DNA of 64,000 bases from an uncultured Sphingomonas sp. (lineage in GTDB: Bacteria; Pseudomonadota; Alphaproteobacteria; Sphingomonadales; Sphingomonadaceae): NCBI RefSeq assembly GCF_934560975.1, contig NZ_CAKTFO010000011.1, positions 1-64,000 of the forward strand. The letters run 5' to 3'. The translations under genes and the position numbers were made by a program. Positions 36,151 through 44,958 of this stretch are shown here, in pieces (within the stretch, counting starts at the first letter, position 1; every line of letters begins with the position of its first letter). The notes beneath the pieces are model-generated. The model ran no database searches. It was given only the letters and a program-made list of their open reading frames with translations, and had not been told where the DNA came from.

Positions 36151-37130
36151 TGCTGCGCCTGGAGGATGCCGGAGCGGGCGTTGCGGAGGGTGCAGACCCC
36201 GCCTTTCTGGTCGATGTGCTCGCCGGCCTTGCCCAGGAGCGCAAAGCCATTCCCGCACGCTGGTTCTACGACCGGCGCGGGTCGGAGCTGTTCGAGGACA
36301 TTACCCGCCTGCCCGAATACTACCCCACCCGGGTGGAGACGGCGTTGCTCTCCGAACGGTGCGAGGAGGTCGGCCGGATCGTCGGCGCGGGGCGCGCGGT
36401 GGTGGAGTTCGGCTCCGGCTCCTCGCTCAAGACGCCGCGTTTGCTGTCCTGCGTGTCGGCCGCCGCATATGTGCCGATCGACATTTCGGGCGATTTCCTT
36501 CGCGACTCCGCCGCCGGCCTGGCCGAAAAGTTCCCCGGTTTGGCCGTGTTGCCGGTGGAGGCGAACTTCATGCAGCCCGTCACGCTGCCCTTGGCGGTCA
36601 AGACGCTGCCGAAGCTGGGTTTCTTTCCGGGCTCCACCATCGGCAATCTCGTGCCGCGATCGGGCGTGAACCTGCTGCGCGACATGATCGCGACGCTGGG
36701 CATCGGATCGACCCTGCTGATCGGGATGGACCGGGTCAAGGATCCTGACGTCCTGATCCGCGCCTATGACGATGCGGCCGGCGTCACGGCGGCGTTCAAC
36801 CTCAACCTGCTCCACCGCATCAATCGCGAGCTTGGGGCGGACATTCCGGTCGAAGGCTTCTCGCATCGCGCGGTGTGGAACGAAACCTGGTCGCGGATCG
36901 AGATGCATCTGGTGGCGAACCGGGCCTTGTCGTTCACGATCGCCGGCCGTTCGTTCGCGTTGGCTGCCGGGGAGACGATCCACACCGAGAACAGCCATAA
37001 ATACAGCCCGCGCAGCGCCCGCCAGTTGCTCGCGGCAGGCGGCTGGACCCCACTGCGCGAATGGTCGGACGCGGATGGCATGTTCTCGCTGATCCTGGCG
37101 GAGGCGCGGCCGGAGCCGAGCGCCCCCTGA
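36150..37130 (+). CDS. egtD: L-histidine N-alpha-methyltransferase EgtD
   Basis: SAM-dependent enzyme trimethylating histidine to hercynine, 326 residues from ATG 36150. A GTG at 36147 is possible. Motifs are RWFYDRRGSELFEDITRLPE, the SAM loop VVEFGSGSSLKT, YVPIDISGDFL, FFPGSTIGNL, and the family C-terminus IHTENSHKYS. No egtA, egtC or egtE lies nearby, so the sulfur donor and C-S lyase must come from elsewhere. Confidence 0.94.
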   Translation: MLRLEDAGAGVAEGADPAFLVDVLAGLAQERKAIPARWFYDRRGSELFEDITRLPEYYPTRVETALLSERCEEVGRIVGAGRAVVEFGSGSSLKTPRLLSCVSAAAYVPIDISGDFLRDSAAGLAEKFPGLAVLPVEANFMQPVTLPLAVKTLPKLGFFPGSTIGNLVPRSGVNLLRDMIATLGIGSTLLIGMDRVKDPDVLIRAYDDAAGVTAAFNLNLLHRINRELGADIPVEGFSHRAVWNETWSRIEMHLVANRALSFTIAGRSFALAAGETIHTENSHKYSPRSARQLLAAGGWTPLREWSDADGMFSLILAEARPEPSAP

Positions 37131-37199
37131 CCCTTTGACCTCCGACGCATATCCTCGCTAGCGTTCCCCCACCGCAAAGTCGCGCATGAAAGGGCAGGC

Positions 37200-38069
37200 A
37201 TGAACACGATCGGCGTCATCGGCGCAGGCCAAATGGGGGCAGGCATCGCCCAGGTCGCGGCGCAATCCGGCTATCGCGTGCTGCTGGGCGACGTGAGCCT
37301 GGACGTCGCGGAAAAGGGCAAGGCCGGCATCGCCAAGCGCCTCGCCCGGGCCGTCGAAAAGGCGCAGATCGAGCAGGCCGATGCCGACGCCGCGCTTGCC
37401 CGGATCGAGCCGCAGGGCGACCATGCCGCCTTTGGCCAGGCCACCATCGCCATCGAAGCCGCAACCGAGCGGGAGGAGATCAAGCGCGCCATCTTCGCCA
37501 GCCTCGGCAAGGTGCTGTCCGCCCAGGCCATCCTCGCCACCAACACGTCCTCCATCCCGATCACGCGGCTGGCGCAGGCGGCACCCGATCCGGCGCGCTT
37601 CATGGGCGTCCACTTCTTCAACCCCGTGCCGGTGATGAAGCCGATCGAACTGATCCGCGGCCTTGCCACCGCCGACGACACGGTCGCGCGGGTGGAGGCG
37701 TTCGCGCAAAGCCTGGGCAAGACGGTGGTCCACGCCAACGATGCGCCGGGCTTCATCGTCAATCGCGTGCTGCTGCCGATGCTGAACGAGGCGATCTTTG
37801 CGCTGGGCGAAGGCGTCGCCACCGTGCGCGACATCGACGCGGCGGTCAGCCTGGGTCTCAACCATCCGATGGGTCCGCTGACTTTGGCCGACTTCATCGG
37901 CCTCGACACCTGCCTGGAAATTGCGCGCGTGCTGCATGAGGGCACGGGCGATCCCAAGTTCCGCCCTGCGCCGCTACTGGTCAAATATGTCGAAGCCGGC
38001 TGGTTGGGCCGCAAGACCAGGCGCGGCTTCTACGATTATTCCGGTGCGGAGCCGGTGCCGACGCGCTGA
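37200..38069 (+). CDS. 3-hydroxybutyryl-CoA dehydrogenase
   Basis: NAD-dependent 3-hydroxyacyl-CoA dehydrogenase, 289 residues. The Rossmann start is IGVIGAGQMGAGIAQVAAQ. Catalytic His/Glu are in GVHFFNPVPVMKPIELI, with PGFIVNRVLLPMLNEA and the C-terminal dimer motif NHPMGPLTLADFIGLD. It could act in polyhydroxybutyrate or fatty-acid turnover and downstream of GcdH-derived crotonyl-CoA. AAAGGG precedes the ATG. Followed by a terminator. Confidence 0.93.
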   Translation: MNTIGVIGAGQMGAGIAQVAAQSGYRVLLGDVSLDVAEKGKAGIAKRLARAVEKAQIEQADADAALARIEPQGDHAAFGQATIAIEAATEREEIKRAIFASLGKVLSAQAILATNTSSIPITRLAQAAPDPARFMGVHFFNPVPVMKPIELIRGLATADDTVARVEAFAQSLGKTVVHANDAPGFIVNRVLLPMLNEAIFALGEGVATVRDIDAAVSLGLNHPMGPLTLADFIGLDTCLEIARVLHEGTGDPKFRPAPLLVKYVEAGWLGRKTRRGFYDYSGAEPVPTR

Positions 38070-38089
38070 GGGCGCCACTTCCCTGCTTT

Positions 38090-38120
38090 CCGGCCTGCGC
38101 TTTCCGGCCGGTATTTTTTT
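38090..38120 (+). terminator. intrinsic terminator after the hydroxybutyryl-CoA dehydrogenase gene
   Basis: CCGGCC (38090-38095) pairs with GGCCGG (38106-38111) across a 10-base loop and is followed by TATTTTTTT. It separates the dehydrogenase from the transporter gene. Confidence 0.75.
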
Positions 38121-38160
38121 GAAAGGACAGGCGGCATCGATCCCGCTAGGCACAGCCCGC

Positions 38161-38811
38161 ATGGATAAGCCTGCACCCGGTCTGCCCAAGTCGCTGTTTG
38201 CCTTTGCAATCTTCTACGGGGGCATGGTGTGCATCGCCGGCGTGCTCGGCAACAAGCAGGTGGCGTTGGGGCCGCTGGCGGTGGAAGCGGGCATCTTCGC
38301 CTTTCTGCTGCTGGTGGTGACGTCCAGTGCGGTGGCGGAGCTGCACGGCCGCGCCATCGCCACGCGGCTGGTGCAGATCGGGTTCGTGCCGCTGATCGTG
38401 TCGCTGCTGCTCTCCCTGCTGGTACTGGCCCTGCCCGCCTCCGCGAGCATGGAGCCGGCGCGGATCGGCGCCTTCACCCTGATGATGGGTGCCACGCCCC
38501 GCATCTGGCTGGGCGGCATCGTCGCATATGGCGTATCGCAGACGCTGAACGTGTTCATCTTCAGCCGGCTGAAAGGACACGAGGGCAGCCGCCTGCTGTG
38601 GCTGCGCGCAGCCGTCGCCAGCGCAACGTCGCAGGTGATCGACACATTGCTGTTCGTCACCATCGCCTTCTGGGGGGTGTTCCCGATCGGCGAATTGCTG
38701 GTGGGCCAGATGCTGGCAAAGGTCACGCTGTCGGCGGTGCTGGTGCCGCCGCTCATCTATCTGTTCGTCGGTTTCGGGCGGAAGCTGGACGGGACCACCC
38801 CTCACGCCTAA
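38161..38811 (+). CDS. queuosine precursor transporter, YhhQ/VUT family
   Basis: 216 residues with about six membrane helices. Family features are the early GNKQVALGPLAVEAGIF, EL at the first cytoplasmic loop (SSAVAELHGR), WLGGIVAYGVSQTLNVFIFS, and the SQVIDTLLFVTIAFWG helix. YhhQ proteins import preQ0/preQ1. It sits in the same window as gluQ, which modifies queuosine. argB starts 11 bases after its stop. Confidence 0.87.
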   Translation: MDKPAPGLPKSLFAFAIFYGGMVCIAGVLGNKQVALGPLAVEAGIFAFLLLVVTSSAVAELHGRAIATRLVQIGFVPLIVSLLLSLLVLALPASASMEPARIGAFTLMMGATPRIWLGGIVAYGVSQTLNVFIFSRLKGHEGSRLLWLRAAVASATSQVIDTLLFVTIAFWGVFPIGELLVGQMLAKVTLSAVLVPPLIYLFVGFGRKLDGTTPHA

Positions 38812-38822
38812 GGCGCGCCGCG

Positions 38823-39692
38823 ATGACCGATTACGCCCCCGATCCCGCCCTGCTCGCCCGTGCCGAGACATTGGTGGAGGCGCTGCCCTACCTCCAGCGT
38901 TATGCCGGCGCGACCTTTGTCGTGAAATATGGCGGGCACGCCATGGGCGATGCCGATGCGGCGGAGGATTTCGCCGAAGACGTGGTGCTGCTGAAGGCGG
39001 TCGGGATCAACCCGATCGTGGTGCATGGCGGCGGGCCGCAGATCGGCGCGGCGCTGAAGGCGCAGGGAATCGAAAGCCGCTTCGTCGACGGGCTGCGCGT
39101 TACCGACGCCGCCACGATGAAGGTGGCCGAGATGGTCCTGTCCGGCCAGATCAACAAGGAGATCGTCTCCTGGATCGCGGCCGAGGGCGGGCGCGCCGTC
39201 GGTATTTCCGGCAAGGACGGCCACCTGGTCACCGCCACCAAGGTGCGGAGCGAGCATGATCTGGGCTTCGTGGGCGAGCCCGACGATGTCGACACGCGCC
39301 TGCTCGATACCCTGTCCACGGCCGGCATGATCCCGGTGGTGGCGCCGGTGGGCGTCGGCGCGGACGGGCAGACCTACAACATCAACGCCGACACGATGGC
39401 GGGCGCCATCGCCATCGCGACCGGTGCCGAGCGCCTGTTCCTGCTGACGGACGTGCCGGGTGTGCTCGACAAGGACAAACGCCTGCTGAGCGACCTGACC
39501 CCGCCCAAGATCGCGGATCTGAAGCGCGACGGCACCATCTATGGCGGCATGATCCCCAAGCTCCAGACCTGCATCGATGCGGTCCAGGGCGGCGTGGACG
39601 CGGCGGTGATCCTGGACGGGCGGGTGCCGCACGCCATGCTGATCGAGATCTTCACCAAGGCCGGCGCGGGCACATTGGTGCGCCGGGGCTGA
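38823..39692 (+). CDS. argB: acetylglutamate kinase
   Basis: Phosphorylates N-acetylglutamate in arginine synthesis, 289 residues. Amino-acid-kinase motifs are FVVKYGGHAMGD, PIVVHGGGPQIG, the GLRVTDAATMKVAEMVL loop, NINADTMAGAIA and the closing GGMIPKLQTCIDAV. Length and N-terminal helix suggest the arginine-inhibited, possibly PII-bound hexameric form; that is inference. Probably cotranscribed with the transporter gene. Confidence 0.96.
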   Translation: MTDYAPDPALLARAETLVEALPYLQRYAGATFVVKYGGHAMGDADAAEDFAEDVVLLKAVGINPIVVHGGGPQIGAALKAQGIESRFVDGLRVTDAATMKVAEMVLSGQINKEIVSWIAAEGGRAVGISGKDGHLVTATKVRSEHDLGFVGEPDDVDTRLLDTLSTAGMIPVVAPVGVGADGQTYNINADTMAGAIAIATGAERLFLLTDVPGVLDKDKRLLSDLTPPKIADLKRDGTIYGGMIPKLQTCIDAVQGGVDAAVILDGRVPHAMLIEIFTKAGAGTLVRRG

Positions 39693-39702
39693 GGCGTTCG
39701 CC

Positions 39703-41085
39703 TCAGCGCTGGTCCTCATAGGCGAATTGCAGGATGCCCCAGTGGCGTCCGCGGACATGGATCGACGCGATCACCTGCTTCAGCAGGATCACGTCGCCGC
39801 CCGCCACCGGCCGGCGATAGGCCTTGATGCAGAACGGCTCGGTGGTCTTGCACTGCGCCTTGGTGTCGGCGAACTCGTAAATCGTGCCGGCGCGCGAATA
39901 TTCCATGTTCCAGTCGCGATCGCCCGGCCGTTGCGGCAGCGACCGCTCCGGCATGGCCACCGCGCCATAGGCATTGCGATCGCTGAAGCTCATCCCGAAA
40001 AACCCGCGAAAGGCACGCGCCGCTTCCTGGTGCGGGCGGGCGGCGGCAGTCAGCACCGCCTGCGCGGGGTGGGCGTGGAGCATGGGGTCGCTGCCCGGAA
40101 CCGGCGTATAGATACTGGAAAAGAACGCTCCTTCGGTAATGCGCCCGGCATCCAGCGCCTGTTCCAGCGTCCCCGAAACCGCCGCCGCGACCGACAAGGC
40201 AAAGTTTATATACGGGGTGTCGGGGAGTTCCACGCCGCTTTCCGCAAAATGCTGGAGCAGCGTGTTGGTGTCGTCGCTGACCGTGGTCAGCCGCCCCGAC
40301 AGGCGCTGAAGCCCGCTGGCATTGTCGGTCGACGTGGTCGCCAGCGCATCCAGCCCGGTACGCACGGTATCGACTGAGCCGACGATGGCGCCGATCCGAT
40401 CGGCCACCGACGTGCTGATCTCCGACAGGCCGCGCATCAGGGTTTCCAGCCGCCCGACGAGCGTCTCGATGTCGCGCGTGCCCTGGTGGGCCGACTTGGC
40501 CTTGGCGGCACCCTGCGTGATCCGGTCGAGCATGCCGCCGGCCTCGCCGTGCAAGGCACAGATCGACCGTTCGATGGTCTGGGTGGCGGTGGCGGTTTCC
40601 TGCGCCAGCTTCTTCACCTCGCTCGCCACCACCGCAAAGCCGCGCCCGGCATCGCCCGCGCGCGCCGCCTCGATCGTGGCGTTGAGCGCGAGCAGGTTGG
40701 TCTGGCTGGCGATGTCGCGGATCACGCCGGTGACGTGACCCACCGTCTGCAGCGCATTGTTGAACGCCGCCAGCCCGCCATGGATGTGCGTCACCTGATC
40801 GATCAGTTCGAGGACGTCGGCGGTGGCGCCGGCCAGTTGCCGCGTCGAATCGTCGATCACCGCGCCGGCCGTCATGGCGATGTGCCGCGCATCGTCGGCT
40901 GCCGCCGCCACGGTCTCGCCCGCATCGGCCAGGCTGCCCGTTTCCGCGCGCACCGACTCGATCGTGTTGGCCTGATCGGTGACGCGGTCGGACAGTTCGG
41001 AGATGTCCGCCTGCAGGTCGAGCGTCCTGAGGCAGAGATCGCCCGACAATTTGGCTGCCTTGATGACGTTCGGCTGTGATTTCAT
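39703..41085 (-). CDS. soluble methyl-accepting chemotaxis protein
   Basis: 460 residues from ATG 41085 with GAGGA upstream. No membrane segment. An N-terminal coiled coil leads into the signalling hairpin tip (RDIASQTNLLALNATIEAAR, then FAVVASEVKKLAQETA). After the helical bundle a C-terminal module of about 150 residues follows, including SLPQRPGDRDWNMEYSRAG, KAYRRPVAGGDVILL and the conserved VRGRHWG. Unusually the sensory part is C-terminal, so this receptor probably senses a cytoplasmic signal. No che genes lie nearby. Confidence 0.87.
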   Translation of the reverse strand: MKSQPNVIKAAKLSGDLCLRTLDLQADISELSDRVTDQANTIESVRAETGSLADAGETVAAAADDARHIAMTAGAVIDDSTRQLAGATADVLELIDQVTHIHGGLAAFNNALQTVGHVTGVIRDIASQTNLLALNATIEAARAGDAGRGFAVVASEVKKLAQETATATQTIERSICALHGEAGGMLDRITQGAAKAKSAHQGTRDIETLVGRLETLMRGLSEISTSVADRIGAIVGSVDTVRTGLDALATTSTDNASGLQRLSGRLTTVSDDTNTLLQHFAESGVELPDTPYINFALSVAAAVSGTLEQALDAGRITEGAFFSSIYTPVPGSDPMLHAHPAQAVLTAAARPHQEAARAFRGFFGMSFSDRNAYGAVAMPERSLPQRPGDRDWNMEYSRAGTIYEFADTKAQCKTTEPFCIKAYRRPVAGGDVILLKQVIASIHVRGRHWGILQFAYEDQR

Positions 41086-41166
41086 GTGCTTGATCCTCGA
41101 TCGCGGCAACATATCCACAGGGCTGGTTAAAGTGCGGTTAGCGTAGCTGACCGGATCCACTCCCGC

Positions 41167-41229
41167 GCCCATGACGGAGCATGTTGTGCCCGCGACGGAG
41201 CACACCGCGCCCGCGAAGGAGCGCACCGC
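41167..41229. repeat. three 21-bp tandem repeats
   Basis: Units start at 41167, 41188 and 41209 with consensus GCCCGCGACGGAGCACACCG, followed by a partial GCCC. Units two and three differ at two positions and the first is more diverged. The array is open on both strands. From ATG 41171 it would add heptads (MTEHVVP, ATEHTAP, AKERTAP) to the N-terminus of the YggT protein. Confidence 0.8.
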
Positions 41230-41278
41230 GCCCTTGGGGTGGCGCCAGATGCGTCACTTCGTTAGACATGGGCCTATC

Positions 41279-41578
41279 ATGCTTATTCCGCTTCTCCAGA
41301 TCGTCGATCTGCTGCTCTCGGTGGTGATGTGGATCATCATCATCCAGGCCATTCTGTCCTGGCTGGTGGCGTTCAACGTCGTGAACACGCACAACGATTT
41401 CGTGCGCCAGGTGCTGTATGCGCTCAGTCGCATGACCGAGCCATTGTATCGGCCGATCCGGCGGATCATGCCCGATTTCGGCGCGCTCGATTTCTCGCCT
41501 TTGGTCGTGCTGCTGGTGATCCAGATCCTGCGGTCGATCGTGATCCCGGCCATTGCGCAGGCGGCCTTTACCGCATGA
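41279..41578 (+). CDS. YggT family membrane protein
   Basis: 99 residues with two membrane hairpins. The YggT pattern is LLQIVDLLLSVVMWIIIIQA, SWLVAFNVVNTHNDFVRQV, then TEPLYRPIRRIMPDFGALDFSPLVVL written with the conserved Pro-Arg-Arg. I start at ATG 41279; an upstream in-frame ATG 41171 would add a repeat-encoded tail. Function is uncertain (osmotic or envelope roles proposed for homologues). It overlaps folD by ATGA. Confidence 0.85.
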   Translation: MLIPLLQIVDLLLSVVMWIIIIQAILSWLVAFNVVNTHNDFVRQVLYALSRMTEPLYRPIRRIMPDFGALDFSPLVVLLVIQILRSIVIPAIAQAAFTA

Positions 41579-42465
41579 GCGCCGCGATCATCGACGGCAA
41601 GGGCTTTGCCGAAACCCTGCGCGCGCGCGTCGCGGACAAGGTCCAGGATTTCGTCGCCGACGCCGGCCGCCAGCCGGGCCTGGCGGTGGTGCTGGTAGGC
41701 GAGGATCCGGCGAGCGGCGTCTATGTCCGCTCCAAGGGCAGGGCGACCGAGGCCGCCGGCATGGCGAGCTTCACCCATCGCCTGCCCGCCGACACCAGCC
41801 AGGACATTCTGCTTTCCTTGGTGCGCCGCCTGAACGCCGATCCGATGGTGGACGGGATCCTGGTCCAGCTGCCCCTGCCGCAACAGATCGACGAGAATGC
41901 GGTTATCGCCACCATCGATCCGAACAAGGATGTGGACGGTTTTCACCCGGTCAATGCCGGACGACTGGCATCCGGGCTGGACGGGTTCGTGCCGTGTACC
42001 CCGCTCGGCTGCGTGATGCTGCTCAAGGACCGACTGGGCGACCTGTCCGGCAAGGATGCGGTGGTGATCGGCCGCTCCAACATCGTCGGCAAGCCGATGG
42101 CGCAATTGCTGCTGGCGGAAAGCTGCACGGTGACGATCGCCCACTCCCGCACCCGCGACCTGCCCGCTCTGGTGCGCCGCGCAGACATCGTGGTGGCGGC
42201 GGTGGGCCGGCCGGAAATGGTGAAGGCGGACTGGATCAAGCCCGGCGCCACCGTGATCGACGTGGGCATCAACCGCGTCGATGCAGGTGACGGCAAGGGC
42301 CGGCTGGTCGGTGACGTGACGTTCGACGAAGTGGCCCGGGTGGCCGGCGGCATCACGCCGGTGCCGGGCGGGGTCGGCCCGATGACCATCGCGGTCCTGC
42401 TGCGCAACACGTTGGTGGCGGCGCACCGCAATGCCGGTATTCCGCTCGACCGCGACGCGATATGA
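41575..42465 (+). CDS. folD: methylenetetrahydrofolate dehydrogenase / cyclohydrolase
   Basis: Bifunctional one-carbon enzyme, 296 residues. The catalytic Lys is in ASGVYVRSKGRA. Signature segments are GILVQLPLPQQID, NPxKDVDGFHP-like NKDVDGFHPVNAG, PCTPLG, and the NADP loop VIGRSNIVGKPMAQLL, ending GGVGPMTIAVLLRNT. Overlaps the YggT stop by four bases. Confidence 0.96.
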   Translation: MSAAIIDGKGFAETLRARVADKVQDFVADAGRQPGLAVVLVGEDPASGVYVRSKGRATEAAGMASFTHRLPADTSQDILLSLVRRLNADPMVDGILVQLPLPQQIDENAVIATIDPNKDVDGFHPVNAGRLASGLDGFVPCTPLGCVMLLKDRLGDLSGKDAVVIGRSNIVGKPMAQLLLAESCTVTIAHSRTRDLPALVRRADIVVAAVGRPEMVKADWIKPGATVIDVGINRVDAGDGKGRLVGDVTFDEVARVAGGITPVPGGVGPMTIAVLLRNTLVAAHRNAGIPLDRDAI

Positions 42466-42498
42466 TCGCCGGGCAGCGCGGAGGCGATCGCTGAGCCG

Positions 42499-43152
42499 AT
42501 GATGGCGCTGTTCCTGTCCGCCTTCGTCACCTTCTTCGTGGTGATCGACCCGCCCGGCTGCGCGCCGATCTTCGCCAGCCTGACCCGCGACGGCAGCGCG
42601 GCCTGGCGCCGTGCCATGGCAATCCGCTCGGTGCTGATCGCGGCGTCGATCCTGATGGTGTTCGCCTTCGTGGGTGAGCCCCTGCTTCACGCGCTCGGTA
42701 TCGGCCTCGACGCCTTCCGCATCGCCGGCGGCATCATGCTGTTCCTGATCGCGCTGGAAATGGTGTTCGAGAAGCGCACCCATCGCCGCGAGGAGCGGGC
42801 GGAGGAGATCAACCGCCGCCATGCGGAGGAACATCGGGTCGAGCCGGAGGACATTTCGGTCTTCCCGATGGCGATTCCGATGATCGCCGGGCCGGGCTCC
42901 ATCGCCACCGTCATGCTGATGACGGCGCACAATGACGGCTCGAACCTGATCGTGGTGATGGCGGCGATGCTGGCGGTGCTGCTGCTCAGCCTGGCCGCCC
43001 TGCTCGCGGCGGGCGCGATCATGCGCGTGCTGGGCGACAAGTTGGAGGCGATGATCACCCGCGTGCTGGGCGTCCTGCTCGCCGCCTTGGCGGCCCAGTT
43101 CGTGATCGACGGGGTGAAGGCGAGCTTCAGTCTCGCCGGCGCCACAGCCTGA
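42499..43152 (+). CDS. MarC family integral membrane protein
   Basis: 217 residues with six predicted membrane helices. The MarC pattern is FVVIDPPGCAPIFASLT, GIGLDAFRIAGGIMLFLIAL, the cytoplasmic charged loop, and FPMAIPMIAGPGSIATVMLM. No transport substrate is established. It follows folD by 33 bases and its 3' end overlaps the opposing membrane-protein gene by 26 bases. Confidence 0.88.
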   Translation: MMALFLSAFVTFFVVIDPPGCAPIFASLTRDGSAAWRRAMAIRSVLIAASILMVFAFVGEPLLHALGIGLDAFRIAGGIMLFLIALEMVFEKRTHRREERAEEINRRHAEEHRVEPEDISVFPMAIPMIAGPGSIATVMLMTAHNDGSNLIVVMAAMLAVLLLSLAALLAAGAIMRVLGDKLEAMITRVLGVLLAALAAQFVIDGVKASFSLAGATA

Positions 43153-44893
43153 ACGGCGACCCCTTCGGCAGCGCCACCGGCGCAAGCCATGCCGGCACCT
43201 GCCCCCTGGCGAGCTGGACGTAGAAGCCGCCGGGGGCTTCGCTGGAATAGACGGTGGATTCCGACGTGCCGGGGCAGAGCAGCAGCAACGTCGCGCCATG
43301 CCTGCGCATCACGCCATGCGCCACCTCCGGGTCGGTCGCGCGGAAGGCATGCTGCGTGTCCAGGATCGCAGCACCTGCCCGGTGGTACGGGCCGGAAATC
43401 ACGCTGTGATGCGTAACCGCCATCAGTCGCGGGCCCAGGTCGTTGAAGGTCATGATGGTGGTCGCCGGCAGCGCCGCGATCGGCTTCAGCGCCGGCAGGG
43501 TCGGGCAGCGGCGGTTCGCCTGGTCCACCCGCTTGCGATAGCCCGATTTCCTTTCCGGGACATTCTTCACCACCAGCCCGGCGAAGCTGCCCGACACCAG
43601 CACGAACGCGGCCACGCTGCCGAATACGCGCACCAGCATGAAACGATTGTCCAGCGCCGCCCGCATCAGCGGCCAGCCGAGCGCGGTCGCCCCGATCACG
43701 CCCACCAGCTGCGATCCCGGCCCCGCGCGCGTCTGCCAGAACAGCAGGCAGGCGGAGAAGAGCGACAGCAACGCCACCAGCAGCCACGGCATGGCCCGCG
43801 GCGTCCCGCGCGCGCGCCAGCAGGCCCAGCCGGCCCCGATCACGCCGATGATCGACAGCGACAAGGTCGGGAAGGCGATCCGCCAGCCATGTTTGTAGAG
43901 CGGCTTGGCCTCGCGGATGTGGCTGAACCAGAGCTTGTCCAGTTCGGGCGAGATATGTTCCGGCCGGCCGAGGCATTGCGGCCAGGCCGCCGCGAAGAAG
44001 CCGCAGATCACCACCCCCGCGGCCACGGTGAGCGCGAGCCTCGCGCCGCGATTCGCCAGCGGCAGGCTGCCCAACGCCACCGACACCCCGCCCGCCAGCA
44101 GCAGGGTTGAGAGATAGACCGGCGTCAATGCGTCGCACAGCGGCCGGGCATTGTCGAACGAGCCGAACACCACATAACCGATCGCCGCACCCGCCGCGAG
44201 CGCCAGGCCATAGCCGCGCAGCCGCACCCCCTGGCGCGCGTCCGCCACCCACCACAAGGCCTGCAAACCGCCCGCCACCGCCAGATAGGGCAGCAATTCC
44301 AGCCCGATCGTGAGGGATACTGCCGTCGCCAGTCCCGCGGTGATGCCGCCGCGCACCGCCCGGCTGTCGGCCATGCCGGCGATCGTCACCATCAGCGTCG
44401 CGAGTTGCCAGCCATGGTGGTCGATCCGCAGCGGCATGAACATGAACATCGTGGTCGGCGCGCACAGCAGGATGGCGGGCGCGAGCAGAAAGGCCCAGCG
44501 ATCGACCAGCCGCCGTGCGGCCAGCATGGTGGCGTACAGGGCAGTGCCGAAGGCGAGCAGCGGCGCGATCGCGCAGGCCCAGCGCGCCGCCTCCATCCCG
44601 CCCACGATCGGCCGCAGCAGCAGGATCAGGCCGGCGATCGGCAGGTCGACCAGCCGCGACCAGTGGATGGACACACCCTCCGGCGGGTTCATCCGGTATT
44701 GGCGCAGATCGTACCAGCCCTGCCCGTCCAGCAATGCGCGCACCTGGGCGAAGCGCATATTGTCGTCCGTGTCCGGCAGCGCGAACCAGTGGATCGCGCC
44801 CCAGCGATACCACAGCAGATAGGCCGCGCCTGCCGCCCAGAAGAGCAGAAACCACCGCCGCCAATGCCGATCGTCGCGAACCCAGTCTATCAC
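43127..44893 (-). CDS. polytopic membrane protein, GT-C-like
   Basis: 588 residues from a GTG with AGGGAAGAG upstream, about 11-13 membrane helices and a short soluble C-terminal part. The first periplasmic loop has an acidic motif (ALPDTDDNMRFAQVRALLDG) and HWSRLVDLP, and a later RIDHHGWQ resembles loops in GT-C or oligosaccharyltransferase-like enzymes. I cannot assign a family firmly. The position beside gtrA and GT2 genes suggests a lipid-linked-sugar transferase. Divergent from gtrA by 65 bases. Confidence 0.7.
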   Translation of the reverse strand: MIDWVRDDRHWRRWFLLFWAAGAAYLLWYRWGAIHWFALPDTDDNMRFAQVRALLDGQGWYDLRQYRMNPPEGVSIHWSRLVDLPIAGLILLLRPIVGGMEAARWACAIAPLLAFGTALYATMLAARRLVDRWAFLLAPAILLCAPTTMFMFMPLRIDHHGWQLATLMVTIAGMADSRAVRGGITAGLATAVSLTIGLELLPYLAVAGGLQALWWVADARQGVRLRGYGLALAAGAAIGYVVFGSFDNARPLCDALTPVYLSTLLLAGGVSVALGSLPLANRGARLALTVAAGVVICGFFAAAWPQCLGRPEHISPELDKLWFSHIREAKPLYKHGWRIAFPTLSLSIIGVIGAGWACWRARGTPRAMPWLLVALLSLFSACLLFWQTRAGPGSQLVGVIGATALGWPLMRAALDNRFMLVRVFGSVAAFVLVSGSFAGLVVKNVPERKSGYRKRVDQANRRCPTLPALKPIAALPATTIMTFNDLGPRLMAVTHHSVISGPYHRAGAAILDTQHAFRATDPEVAHGVMRRHGATLLLLCPGTSESTVYSSEAPGGFYVQLARGQVPAWLAPVALPKGSPFRLWRRRD

Positions 44894-44958
44894 CGCTCTT
44901 CCCTCATGTGCCTGCGCGCTCTAGGCGGCAGTGGGGAAAGAGCAAGGGTGGCAACGGC

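Noticed and set aside
38070..38160. preQ1 riboswitch before the queuosine-precursor transporter
   Set aside because: The hairpin plus T-run is a simple terminator for the upstream gene; no pseudoknot or A-rich tail typical of preQ1 aptamers.
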